Shown: one piece after another, positions 34,738-45,581 of the stretch
Layout of the letters: every line of letters starts with the position of its first letter
Position numbering within the stretch: the first letter of the stretch is position 1
NCBI GenBank assembly: GCA_007922305.1
Contig: ML677326.1
Location: 58,476,961-58,540,960, forward strand
DNA: 64,000 nt
Source: Dermatemys mawii
Lineage: Eukaryota; Chordata; Testudines; Dermatemydidae
Reading direction: 5' to 3'
Notes under the pieces: generated by a model
Told to the model about the DNA's origin: nothing
The model's input: the letters and a program-made list of their open reading frames with translations, nothing else
Database searches by the model: none
Position numbers and translations under genes: made by a program

Positions 34738-35438
34738 CAGGAGTGAAAGTAGAAATGGGGACTTACAGGTACAGGGCTCGGTTGGGGCTGCCTCTGGCCC
34801 CGGCCCCTGGAAGGGGTGGTACCTCATGCAGAAGGGGCGGAGCTGGGGGTCAGAGCCAGCCCCAGCCCGCCCTGTACCAGTAAGTGCCCTCCCTCTTCCC
34901 CCCTCCCCCCCGCTGGTGTAGTAACAGCAGCGGCTCTGGCAATTGTTTAAAGGGCCCAGGGTTCCCCTGCCTGTACAGCCCCAGGCCCTTTAAATAGCTG
35001 CTGGAGCTGCAGCAGCAGCAGGGCTCCAGGTACTATTTAACGGGCCAGAGCCATAGAGGCAGTTGGGGGTCCAGGCCCTTTAAATAGCCCCTGGAGCCCC
35101 ACTGCTACTCCATGGCTTTGGAAACTATTTAAAGGGCCCAGGGCTCCCCTGCCTCTACCTCCTTGGCCCTTTAAATAGCCACTGGAGCCCATACTGGGGT
35201 AGCGGTGGCAGAGCTCCAGCAGCTATTTAAAGGGCCAGGGCAGGGGAGCCCCCAGAGGTGCTACCCCAAGGCTCTGGAAGTGGGGCTCTGGCAGCAATTT
35301 CAGGGGCCCCGGGCTCCACCACTGTTGGAGCCCCAGGCCCTTTAAATTGCCACCTGGGAAAAGCGGGCCACCCCTGTACGGCGCACCAGCTCTTGCCAGT
35401 ATGCCGTACTGGGACATACCGGCTTACTTTCCCCTCTG
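34738..35438. mobile_element. Non-autonomous hAT element made of alternating inverted modules
   Basis: Termini CAGGAGTGAAAGTA (left) and CAGAGGGGAAAGTA (right, reverse complement); flanks CCAAGTAA (34730-34737) and CCAACTAA (35439-35446), an 8-bp duplication with one mismatch. Same family as 43093-44318 (shared 'cttac..gtac' subterminal blocks and 'gtaccagtaagtgcc'). The interior alternates GCTATTTAAAGGGCC and its reverse complement. No transposase; GC-rich ORFs on both strands are by-products. Confidence 0.8.
34942..35350. repeat. Eight alternating copies of GGCCCTTTAAATAGC and its complement
   Basis: Orientation alternates strictly: reverse (34942), forward (34984), reverse (35031), forward (35074), reverse (35125), forward (35165), reverse (35222), forward (35336). 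Neighbouring pairs can fold into stems of about 12-15 bp. Spacers carry 'ctggagccc' or 'gggctcc', which lengthen some stems. The core TTTAAA is itself palindromic. Confidence 0.9.
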
Positions 35439-35446
35439 CCAACTAA

Positions 35447-37089
35447 ACACCTCAGTATTCTAATAATTTGGCATGGATATCTGCATTTCTGTCCGGTTAA
35501 CATACAGTTCTTTTCATAGGATGATTTTGTGGCAATAGTCAGTGACTCTTGGCTACAAAGATCTTTTTCTAGGATGAAACAATAAGTACTATACTAAGCT
35601 ATGGTTCTGCAGAACAGCTTCTAAAGCTTTGTATTAGCATTATAATCTACTAGTTCTAAGGCTATTTTCTGTGAATTTAGCAGCTCATATACTGTGTTAA
35701 AATGTCTCTCACAATCTTCGTTATTTGAATCATTTATTTTAGCACTACGCAGAATTCAGAATTCACTGCATTCAGCACAATTACTACCTATATTGTCTTC
35801 ATTGCTGAACTATTCAGCTGAACAAGGGCATTTAAGTATGTTCAATTTTTTCAGCTCTAATTACATGATCCACTAGCTTTTATAGTTTGTCTACTTTACA
35901 GTAAGGTGCAATGGTCTGGCACAAACACTGAAATAAAGGGTCATCATATATTTTCCTATATTAGGAATTGTATTTTCATTGTTCACATAGTTAACTATGC
36001 AAGTGTCAGAATTCAATGGCTTCATGATATTATAGACAGAATAATGATGAGCCTTTGAAGAAACTGGATGTGTACTGTTTTGTAGCCTGTTCCTCTGAAC
36101 AGGTGAATGACAAATAAAAATGTACTAGGTAAAACACCACTAATAAGGGCATGGATATAAACAAGTAAATATATGGATGTAAAATTGTGTTTGTGTAATT
36201 TCTGCTTATTGTTGCAAAGCTGAGGCTTCATGTTATTTACTGTCACATCGGATGGTAATGACTTAATCTGACAATTTATGCCCTGCATTAAGTTAATTGT
36301 ACCATGAATAATCATGATTAATTTGTGTTCAAGGTGACAGTGAAAAGATCACCGATGATCAATCATGTGTTCTTATTGTTTGGCTGACTTTTTCCATTAT
36401 TAGGCTACAGACGTGATACTGCACATAGCTGACTCACTGACAATCTAAGTTATGGGCATGTGAGTAGGCTATGCTACCAATGGGTCACACACTATAGTTC
36501 TGGCTACCTTGTCTAATTATCATTTGAAAACCCCCTGCTAAAATAGAATTAATATCCATAGTGATTTTACAAAGAGGGCAATTTCAATAGATACCTCCTA
36601 CAGTAGAATTCCCAGCGCATTTTATAAGACCAAAAACATGCCTTTGGCTACTTTATATATAGTTGCATCCCTACAGTCTAACCTTCTTGATGAAATAGGG
36701 ACAATATAATAGCAAGGAAGAAGATCACCCCAGTCTTTCTAATATGGACAGTAATTTATGGTACTTAGCTAAAGCATTACTCTCAAATTTTCATAAACTA
36801 ACTTTTACCATGCACCTGACTGAGACTTAAATACCTGTGGCTGATCCTGTATGCCTTGATTTCAGTCAATACAGTATCAGGACCCTAATGTCTTCCCTCA
36901 GAAAAGTAAAGAAGCCTCCTGTAGGGAGAAGAAGCCTTTTTAATGTGAATATTAGGTTTGCAAGAAACCTAGAGCCTGGAATAGGCAAATCCCGTATTAA
37001 AATGAACAAAGCATGAATAAATAAATAATCGTGAATCCTAGGGCACTGTGTTCAGATGGGCTGCCCAGGAAATCCCAGCAAAAACAGCA
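35447..37089. other. No recognisable gene; one small palindromic repeat
   Basis: 36840-36893 holds 'ctgatcctgtatgccttgat' and 'cagtcaatacagtatcagga', a self-complementary short repeat. The rest is AT-rich DNA with ORFs below 100 codons and no motifs. Confidence 0.4.
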
Positions 37090-37211
37090 GTAACACTGCT
37101 CTACAGCCAAAATGCTTCTGAAATAAATGTAGTCAAACTTTACTAATTCTGGGTCACTGAGAACGCAAATGATGCTTAAAATTGTTGATTGGCTCTAGTT
37201 TTCAAGATATG
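37090..37211. repeat. Left terminal inverted repeat of the 37-39 kb unit
   Basis: Pairs with 39508-39640 in reverse complement: 'acactgctctaca', 'tgcttctgaaataaatgt', 'gtcactgagaacgcaaatga', 'gttgattggct' and 'aagatat' in order, with small indels. Contains an inverted CCAAT box (gattggct). Confidence 0.7.
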
Positions 37212-37385
37212 CTATTGGCTCAGTATATACAACCCTTGACATGGGAATGGCGGAGGATAAGTGAGTTATAAAGGGAAGGGATCTCAATTTAAACCAGAAA
37301 TGACTAATACACATCTTTGACTGGATCTATGAATAAATCTATGACTGGGTTTGGACACTACTTGCTTTTTAGGCAAAACAATGAA

Positions 37386-37466
37386 TGATGCAATCTGAAG
37401 CTGGTATTGCATCATACATGATATGAATTGCATCATGTTATTCCTATAAGTCATGGATGATGCAAT
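37386..37466. promoter_or_regulatory. Four perfect TGATGCAAT sites (C/EBP-ATF composite element)
   Basis: TGATGCAAT at 37386-37394 (plus), 37406-37414 (minus), 37427-37435 (minus) and 37458-37466 (plus), 134-214 bases upstream of the ATG at 37600. TGATGCAAT fits the CARE consensus TGATGNAAN bound by ATF4-C/EBP heterodimers in the amino-acid/integrated stress response. Whether it is used this way is inference; a transposase-binding or hairpin role is the alternative (sites 1-2 and 3-4 are inverted pairs). Confidence 0.6.
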
Positions 37467-37599
37467 CATAGCAAAGCTTACATCACTCTGCTGAGCTGAT
37501 ATAGGGCAATTTGTTCTAGAAATCATACAGTCGTGCTCTTATTTGTCAGTGTTTGATTTTGCAAAGGGACACATTTCTGTTTAGCCAAAGTGAGCAGAA

Positions 37600-39296
37600 A
37601 TGCCTCGTACTTGTGTGAACAGTGCAGATAACTTCTGCTATGTTTGTGGTGAAGTGGCTTTTGCATCACAAAAGCGCAGTATAACCACTATGGTTAAGAA
37701 AGCCTATCACCTTTATTTTGGCTGCAAAATTGAAGATCAGGACAAGAGGTGGGCCCCACAAATATGCTGCAACACTTGTGCAACAAATCTTTGCCAGTGG
37801 TTGAACAGGAAAAGGAAATGTATGCCTTTTGCAGTGCCAATGATTTGGAGAGAGCCAACAGATCATACCAGCAATTGTTACTTCTGCATGGTGCCTCCAG
37901 TTGGGAAAGGTGTGTCAAAGAAGAAAAAAGTGGGCTGTGCATTATCCAAACATTCCATTAGCTATACACCCAATACCCCACGGAGAAGGACTGCCGGTTC
38001 CTGATGCACCAGAATCATTCTCACTTGAGTCAGACGAGGAAGAGGAAGAGGATGAAACTTCTGGTCCTGAACCATTAATGTCACAGGACCCACATTTTCT
38101 CCCATCCTCCTCCTCTGAACCACACCTCAGAACACAAGCTGAACTGAATGACCTTGTCAGGGATTTGGAACTACCCAAGAGTAAGGCAGAGCTGTTGGGC
38201 TCCAGACTACAGCAGTGGAATCTCCTGGCAGGTGATGTTAGGGTTTCTATGTTCTGTGACCGTCAAAAGGATCTTGTCCCATTCTTCTTCATGGAAGGTG
38301 ATCTTGTAGCCTGCAACAACATCGATGGTGTGATGGCAGCCCTCAACATTGTTCACGATCCAGATGAGTGGAGACTCTTCATTGATTCATCGAAGACGAG
38401 TCTTAAAGCTGTTTTGCTGCATCATGGCAATGTTTTGCCATCAATTCCAGTTGGTCATGCAGTCCATATGAAGGAAACCTATGACAACATGAAACAACTT
38501 TTGAGGTGCATAAACTATGGACCAACATCAGTGGCAGCTTTGTGGCGATTTGAAGGTTGTTGCTCTCTTGCTTGGTCTGCAGACTGGATACACAAAGTAC
38601 TGCTGTTTTCTCTGCCAATGGGATAGTCGTGCAAGAGATTCCCACTACATCAAGAAAGATTGGCCACTCCGACAGTCATTGGAGCCTGGGAGGAAAAGTG
38701 TTCAGCTTCTACCACTTGTTGAATCAAGGAAGATTTTGTTACCACCCTTACACATCAAGCTGGGTCTGAAGAAGAACTTTGTCAAGGCCATTGACAAAAC
38801 ACAAGCAGCTTTCAAGTACCTCCGTGGAAAATTTCCAAGGTTAAGTGAAGCTAAGATAAAGGAAGGTGTCTTTGTTGGTCCTCAGATTCGTGAACTTCTT
38901 TGAGATGATGCATTTGACCATGCACTGCGTGGCAAGGAAAAGATGGCATGGAAAGCCTTCCAGTCAGTGGCAATACATTTTCTCGGAAACAACAAGGCAG
39001 ACAACTACAGGTTGTTGGTGGAAAACCTCCTCAAGGCATACAAAAGCCTTGGTTGCAACATGTCACTAAAGATACATTTTTTGCACTCTCATCTAGATTT
39101 TTTTCCACCGAACTGCAGAGCAGTGAGCGACGAGCACGGCGAGCGATTTCACCAGGACATTGGAACAATGGAGAAATGCTATCAGGGCAAACGGAGCCCA
39201 TCAATGCTTGTAGACTATTGCTGGGCAGTGACAAGAGATGCTCCATTTAATGAATACAAGAGACAAGCCAAGAAGCGCCGAGTAGACACTGAATAG
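37600..39296 (+). pseudogene. Transposase-like protein, C2C2 N-terminus and candidate RNase H-like core, nearly intact
   Basis: ATG at 37600, TAG at 39294-39296; 1697 bases, i.e. 565 codons plus two single-base insertions. Lesions: a +1 shift in an A6 tract (37924-37929), a +1 shift at about 38514-38519, and an in-frame TGA at 38901-38903 where an Arg CGA is likely (CpG decay). N-terminal part: C13-x2-C16 and C57-x2-C60 (FCYVCGE ... ICCNTC), a treble-clef/ZAD-like pair, then C93-x2-C96. An acidic stretch (DEEEEEDE) follows, then blocks LFIDSSKTSLKAVLLHHG, LCGDLKVVALLLG with TKYCCFLCQWDSR, LPPLHIKLGLKKNFVK and SDEHGERFHQDI. The Asp at 38384-38386, the Asp at 38547-38549 and an acidic residue at 39129-39143 are candidate catalytic residues by pattern (inference). 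The C-terminus is basic. Probably a DNA-transposon protein, given the flanking inverted repeats; a domesticated gene is less likely because of the lesions. Confidence 0.75.
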
Positions 39297-39507
39297 GACT
39301 ACACCATGTACATAATAGTTTTTTGCCTTTTGTTTCATAATACATTTTATTTATATAACCCTTTTGCTGATTTTAAAGTGTTACATAAACAAGACAGGTG
39401 AAATATTATCATGTAAAGCAACCATAAACACATGAATTTTTGATTAAATTTTTGATTAAAACTCTACTATCTAAACAATATACATAGACATAAAATGTAA
39501 AAACTTA

Positions 39508-39640
39508 AATATCTTAGAAACAGTAGCCAATCAGTTGTTTTAATTGTCATATTTGAATTCAGCACATCAAAATACATAATAAATATCACATTTTATCTCT
39601 GAAGCAGACGACTTCTAAAAAATTGTAGACCAGTGTAATT
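39508..39640. repeat. Right terminal inverted repeat of the 37-39 kb unit
   Basis: Reverse complement of 37090-37211 with about ten extra bases near 39606-39620. Holds 'agccaatcag' (CCAAT) and ends 'gtagaccagtgtaa'. An AATAAA at about 39578 could serve as poly(A) signal of the gene. Confidence 0.7.
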
Positions 39641-40654
39641 TGCCATATCAATGTTTGAGTTTTGATATGTGTCATATGACAATGGTTAAGAATTATAGTC
39701 ATTTTTTTCTAACACTGAACAGTGACATTTATTGGAATAAGAAAAGCAACCTTAGAACATCTCTCTCATATATATGTACACACATACATGCTCTCTTGCT
39801 CTCTCACTCGGTGGGGTTCCAGTCTAGGACTTTAGCCAGTATCTACTGCTACAGACTGAAATAAATAGTATACATATTTTCACACAGATGAGATGTGAGT
39901 AAATGCTTGGCAGAAGCTTGGAAAAGTAATAAAGACTCAAGTCTGAAACATTTGTTAGTGAGATATACTTGTATCACATCTATACTTCTTTCAGTATTTA
40001 ATCTTCCAGTATTAAAGCTGAGAAATTATGCAGAAATGATCTGTCTGTATTAATTATATGGAACTGCTACATTATGTCCAGAACAATTATGATAATGGTT
40101 TCCCACTAAACTTTTTTCAGAGTCAGTTAGTCCTTGGTCATGGTCATCATTTGTGAAATAATCATGGACTAGAAATACTGTTCACCCCTGGATAACTGTG
40201 ATTTTGCCATGTTTACTATTGGAAACAGGGAATCAAACCCTGTGAAAATCTCACTTCTGTTATTTAAACAATAAATCATTTCTACTCATTAGCTGATGCT
40301 TACAATAAGAGAAACATTTTCAGTCAGCCTCCTTAATTGTATATCTGCAATGTTTGAGTACATTGTATATGCAAAACTTCACTTTTGTGTAAGCAAACTA
40401 CCACTCCTATGTGAACCCTGAGTGACCACTTTTAGCCCCAGCTATTTGATATATACACACATATATGTGTGGTACTTTTCATGCACAAACACACATGCAT
40501 TCAATATTGTGGACAGAGTTAAGTGTGTATATTAATTAAGTCATGAAAGTGAATCCATGATAGAGCTGAAGAAAGTATCAAGCTGAAGGAGTTCATTTAC
40601 TGAAATATGAACAGAAGGTATTGGTATGGTGAAAAGGCCAGTTTGTGATGTGAT

Positions 40655-40765
40655 TAGAGCTGGTCAAATTATTGTTTGAAAAGAATATTGATTATGAATG
40701 CTATTTGTTGCAACCTCAGTTATTTTCCATTCACAGAAATCAGGATTTGTTTGTGAATATTACAT
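40655..40765 (+). repeat. 'gagctggtcaaa' AT-rich repeat fragment
   Basis: 'gattagagctggtcaaatta' and 'ttgtttgaaaagaatattga' are the start of an AT-rich MITE-like family; relatives at 16735 and 49313. Followed at 40840-40905 by a short 'gatcctgcaccctctgaatc / actgaagtcaatgagaatg' repeat. Confidence 0.4.
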
Positions 40766-40925
40766 TTTGTTTGTTATTCCCAAGCAGTCATCAGCTAGTT
40801 TATATGAACAAATTTCAGATTCTCCTTTGTTCACCAAGGATTTGATCCTGCACCCTCTGAATCAATAAGAATACTGCCACTGAAGTCAATGAGAATGCAA
40901 GAACAGACGCCAACAATAAGCTTGA

Positions 40926-41080
40926 GCTATTTGTAGTGTTTAATTTGTAATGAAAGAGGTGCCAGGGCTCAAGCTATTTTTTACATTCATAACTGTGCCA
41001 GCAAGTGCAGAGGTGCTGGGGCTATGAATTGCCAAGCTTAGCCTGGCAAGACCTGGCATAAATTAAGCACTGGCTATTTG
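40926..41080. mobile_element. 139-bp hAT MITE with perfect 8-bp duplication
   Basis: Element 40934-41072: left TAGTGTTTAATTTG, right end reverse-complemented CAGTGCTTAATTT. Flanked by GCTATTTG at 40926-40933 and at 41073-41080, a perfect 8-bp target duplication. The interior ('gaggtgccagggctcaagct', 'gcagaggtgctggggctatg') matches a common turtle repeat. Confidence 0.85.
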
Positions 41081-43084
41081 GTATTTGCTATTTGGTAGGG
41101 AGCAGAAACAAATATTGTGGAATTTAGCTGACCAGTCACATATGATTAATTACAAACAGTGCATTTCTTGTGTCAATTTCTTGTGCATGCTAAAACTCAT
41201 GATAATTTTGGACATTTACACATATATGTAGAGGCATCTAAGTATGAAAAATATGATCACAAATAGGAGTGAAACAAAAATTTTGCTTCTATTTATAAAA
41301 ATATTTTAAATCACTTTTTATTATTCAATCACATCTATACAATTTGTCTTGTGTTCCTGTACTTTTCTTCCCCTCATCATCATGCTGAGGAGGAAAAAAC
41401 TGTACTATGTAAACTTCCATTTTGTGTACATTGTATTACATTTTATACTCTGTTTCATCTAATCCACTTACTAAACCATGGATGATGGTCCTTACTGAAT
41501 ATTTCCTAGTGCTATTTCTAGCCTTCTTAGCTACTAACCCCCTCCCCACACCACACACACTTCAGCAGTACATTCTTTTCAGAAAAACACATGTCTGAAG
41601 TTAAGCACCTGCATAAATGTTTTGCTTCATAGGGATGGACTTCAGCATGTGCTTAAATTGCTTTATTACAGCAAAGAATAAAGACACTGGAAAAAGGCAG
41701 AAAGAAATACCTTTCAAAACCATTCATTGTGATTCTTTCACGTCACAGTGAAAGAAATTTCCAGAACAATTTGAAAAGAATAGATAATTGAAGGAAACAA
41801 CTTTTCTAAAAGTTACTAATAAAGAATACCTCTGTCCAAAACAGTTCTAGGTCAAATAATGAAACAAATATGCATTATATTGCAAAGATATAATAACGGA
41901 TGAATTTTTTTTAAAAGAGTGATAGATGCCAAAAGACTTTATATCTTATGTTTCCTTTCATTTCCGCATGATTTAACAGCAAACACATGTTTCTCGTCTG
42001 ACAGAAGAATGTCCAAAGAATGCCAAGTGGCTTACAATTGGAAACTATCCCCTCTATCCACCTCTCAATAAAGCTACCCTGCAGAATTTTGAACTGGAGG
42101 CTTCACATCAAGAAGAGCCATTGTTCAGATTAGATTACCACATCAAAGCATGCCCCTCTAATTTATTTGTCATGCTGCTTTAGCCTACACAAGTTCCAGC
42201 CTGAATGATATTAAGCACCCTGGCTCCATTATGTCTGCATTTTTTTAAAAAACATTTTCAAGAAAAATGGAGTCATTTAATGTAAAGATTTGCTCATGTA
42301 GCACAGGATAATCCATTAATGTAAATGATTTGTTACTGCACTCCCAGTGGGCCATCATTAACATTGATGATTTGTTACCACACTGCAAGTATTCCAACCC
42401 CTCTGGCAAAGTGATGGTAACCTTGGGCATACAGTGCTGTATAGGAGGAGGCTATATTATGAAACAGGTACCGTGGAGACTTTTTTATATGCAAAACAGA
42501 TGCAAGAAGGCAGAGTGTTTCATCGTCCTAAAATTAATCACTGTATGGCCTACATCCTGCTGCATGCTATTGACACAATCAGGCATAAATAGGGGAGTAA
42601 TCTAACCCACCTCACCACATATACAGGAAGTGTTATTATGAAATGTAAAGGGGGACATTAATCTAAGCCATATTATGCTGAACTTTCAAGATACAGATCC
42701 CTACTTCAAATATAATTATTATGCTAAGCAAACTCCTGCACAAACATTAATTGAAAAAAGACAGACTGTGACATCCTCTGGCCCACTTCATCCTCCTACA
42801 GCAAAAGGAGATGAGATGGAAGGGATGTAGCAGCTAGTGGACTGTCCCTTAGGAACTGCTGTCTGCTGGTACAATAGACTTGGAGCTTCTTGAGCCTTCT
42901 CTAGGACAGAGCTTATGTAAAGAATAAACAGCTCCCTAATATTCCTCCCCTGCTCACTGATCTGTACTCATCTAAATGCAGCAGAGAATTTACCCTGACA
43001 TCCACATTCAAGCATGCAAAAGCTCTTAAAAGTCAAAACATTGTTGCAAAAAAATAATAATAAAAAAAAAAATCCATTTTGTTA
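41081..43084. other. No recognisable gene or repeat
   Basis: AT-rich DNA. A short direct repeat, 'gatgatttgttac', occurs at about 42325-42376 ('gtaaatgatttgttactgca' and 'attgatgatttgttaccaca', each followed by 'cactcc' or 'cactgc'). No coding evidence. Confidence 0.4.
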
Positions 43085-44326
43085 CATAAATCCAGGGGTG
43101 AAAGTGGGCCCGTACGGCATACCGGTAAGAACCCATACCGGCCCCTATTCACCCCACACTAAAGTGCTGCCAAGATAGTTAAGAACAAAGCAGACTGTGA
43201 AGAACTTCAAAAAGCTCTCACAAAACTAAGTGATTGGGCAACAAAATGGCAAATGAAATGTAATGTGGATAAATGTAAAGTAATGCACATTGGAAAAAAT
43301 AACCTCAACTCTACATACAATATGATGGGGGATAATTTAGCTACAATAATCAGAAAAAAGATCTTGGAATAATCATGGATAGTTCTCTAAAGATATCCAC
43401 GCAGTGTGCAGCGGCAGTCAAAAAAGCAAACAGGATCATTAAAAAAGGGATAGAGAATAAGACAGAGAATATCTTATTGTCTTTATATAAATCCACGGTA
43501 CACCCACATCTTGAATACTGCATACAGATGTGGTCTCCTCATCTCAAAAAGGATATACTGGCATTAGAAAAGGTTCAGAGAAGGGCAACTAAAATGATTA
43601 GTCCCATATCATGAGAGATTAAAGAAGCTAGGATTTTTCAGCTTGGAAAAGAGGAGACTAAGGGGGAATATGATAGAGGTATATAAAACTATGAGTGGTG
43701 TGGATAAAATGAATAAGGAAAAGCTATTTACTTGCTCCTATAATATAAGAACTAGGGGCCACCAAATGAAGTTAATGGGCAACAGGTTTAAAACAAGTAA
43801 AAGGAAGTTCTTCACATAGCGCACAGTCAACCGGTGGAATTCCTTGCCTGAGGTGGTTGTGAAGGCTAGGAATATAACAGGGTTTAAAAAAGAAGTGTCC
43901 CGTCTACCAAATTCATGGAGGTTAAGTCTATTAATAGTTATTAGCCAGGATGGGTAAGGAATGGTGTCCCTAGCCTCTGTCAGAGGGGGGGTGATGGATG
44001 GCAGGAGATAGATCACTTGATCATTACCTGTTAGGTTTCACTCACTCCAGGGCACCCGGGATTTGCCACTGTTGGTAGACAAGATACTGGGCTGGATGGA
44101 CCTTTGGTCTGACCCAGTATGGCTTCTTATGGTGCCGTGAGGAGGGAATAGCTACAGGCACTTACTGGTATGGGGCAGGCTGGGGCTGACTCTGACACCC
44201 CCCCACCTTGCCCCCGAAGCCCGCTCCCTTCTGCCTGAGGTCACGCCCCTTCAAGGGGCCAGAGCCAGCCCCAGGCTAGCCCCGTACCAGTAAGTGCCTA
44301 CAACTACTTTCACCCCTGCATGAATC
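43085..44326. mobile_element. hAT element with 8-bp duplication, split by a CR1
   Basis: Termini CAGGGGTGAAAGT (43093-43105) and its perfect reverse complement (44306-44318); flanks CATAAATC (43085-43092) and CATGAATC (44319-44326), one mismatch. Subterminal 'gtacggcataccggtaag' on the left; on the right a large foldback between 'ggcacttactggtatggggc' (44157-44176) and 'gccccgtaccagtaagtgcc' (about 44279-44298). No transposase. Same family as 34738-35438. Confidence 0.85.
43170..44132 (+). mobile_element. CR1 LINE 3' half (sense) nested in the hAT
   Basis: Begins 'caagatagttaagaacaaag' and runs through 'tgattgggcaacaaaatggc', 'aagtaatgcacattggaaaa', 'atcttggaataatcatggat', the ORF 43375-43614 (LSLYKSTVHPHLEYCIQMW, then ALEKVQRRATKMI: reverse-transcriptase C-terminal region) to the 3' UTR 'gggctggatggacctttggt' and 'ctgacccagtatggcttctt'. 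5'-truncated, like most CR1 copies. Confidence 0.92.
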
Positions 44327-44811
44327 TCTTTTGTTCATAATACAGCAGCAGTTACTGCAGAGTGACACAGTCCTCAGACTACCAAATGTCAGTGCAAATA
44401 TGAACATTCCTGTCTCACCTGCAAAAGAGCATCTCTATAAGATGAGCACACTGTGGGCCAAAGTTTCAGATGAGGACACTTTAACATCCTGATCTGATTG
44501 CTCAAATAACACTCTTAGAATGTTGCCTTTTTGCCCTTACCATAACTTGCTTAGTGATAATGGCTAAGTAGGTAGCTTGTTCATGATTCATTAATACCTC
44601 TTGTTCACTTCTCTCATTAAAAACAACTAAATCTTTAAATTGTACAGGTGGATAAAATGTGCCCTTATTGTTTTCACCTCTGTTTGCCTGCTACTTTCCT
44701 CCATTGAATTCAACAGCTATCTGTAGCATTTTTTCCTCTAGCTTTGCAGTGATCCAGCTCCCACTGATACAAATGAATCTTCACATTGACAACCAAAAGA
44801 ACTGGATAAGG

Positions 44812-44868
44812 CCATTAGATTGTAAGCTTCTTGGGGTTGGGGATGTCTTTAATATTGAATAGAGACTT
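44812..44868 (+). repeat. Short repeat tail ('tagattgtaagcttcttggg')
   Basis: 'gccattagattgtaagcttc', 'ttggggttggggatgtcttt' matches the wording of a SINE/LINE-derived tail common in sauropsids (tagattgtaagctc...gactgtctt). A related 3' tail is at 63148-63205. Confidence 0.5.
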
Positions 44869-44924
44869 CGGTTGCTACCATAATAGTAATATAAACAAAC
44901 AACTTAATTCAAGTCCTGTTTCTG

Positions 44925-45000
44925 ATCTCACACAAATGTAAATCAGGAGTAATTTGCACAAAGTCGGTAGATTGACACCAGAGGTCAGATTCATTTCTCA
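44925..45000. repeat. Short repeat of the 'gtaaatcaggagtaa' type
   Basis: 'aaatgtaaatcaggagtaat' and 'agattgacaccagaggtcag' correspond to the short palindromic turtle repeat also seen at 32055 and 47530. Confidence 0.4.
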
Positions 45001-45581
45001 TTCTTTTTATTTTCTATTAGAGGGAAATAAATATATTCCCAAAAGAATCTCAGTGATTATTCTACACTTCATAAAGGCTCTTTGTTCTTGAGCCCCTCGC
45101 TGCACCAAATGATAAGACAAATTTCCTTACTGAGAAGCACAGCTAACTGGTCATCTAGCCATAGAAATTCACTACTTTATTTTTCTCTCTCCTTTTACCC
45201 AATTTTTGGGAAAGTTATTCTGGGGGGAAAATTACCCTTGCAAAAATGAACAGAAATTAATAATCTTATTTCAGTCATCAAGGCTGTTCATCACTAAGTT
45301 GTCCCTAAAAGCAAACAGTAATTGTAAACTACATACATTCACCTCCTACCATTCTGATCCATAAAGCTGAATTAAACTTCACCTATAAGCCCATGTTACA
45401 AATCAGTCACGAAAAATAATGCATTACTCACCATTCCACAGCTGTTTTAGTCTATGATCCTAGGAATTTATCAAATTTTAATTAAGTAGTTTAACTCTAG
45501 AGCTAGGGAGTATCCATTTGGAAATGCTCCTTTTATTTTGTTTTCTTTTAATGGCCAGATGAAATTACTATCTTCAAATTA

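Larger units (their letters stand above)
37090..39640 (+). mobile_element. DNA-transposon-like unit with long terminal inverted repeats and one ORF
   Basis: An about 2.55-kb unit bounded by inverted repeats of roughly 120-130 bases (37090-37211 and 39508-39640), with a single protein gene between them. Outer tips: AACACTGCTCTACAG on the left, ACACTGGTCTACA on the right strand-reversed. Inner parts: 'gttgattggctctagttttc' against 'aactgattggctactgtttc', both followed by 'aagatat'. I could not identify a target duplication with certainty. The superfamily is not one I can name. The protein resembles a family I know from insects and some vertebrates only as unnamed proteins. Confidence 0.7.

Noticed and set aside
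34942..35350. Regularly spaced repeats that look CRISPR-like
   Set aside because: The repeats alternate in orientation, spacers are related to each other, and the context is a vertebrate transposon.
40440..40475. 'tatatacacacatatatgtg' palindrome as a regulatory site
   Set aside because: A simple AT/AC dinucleotide run explains it.
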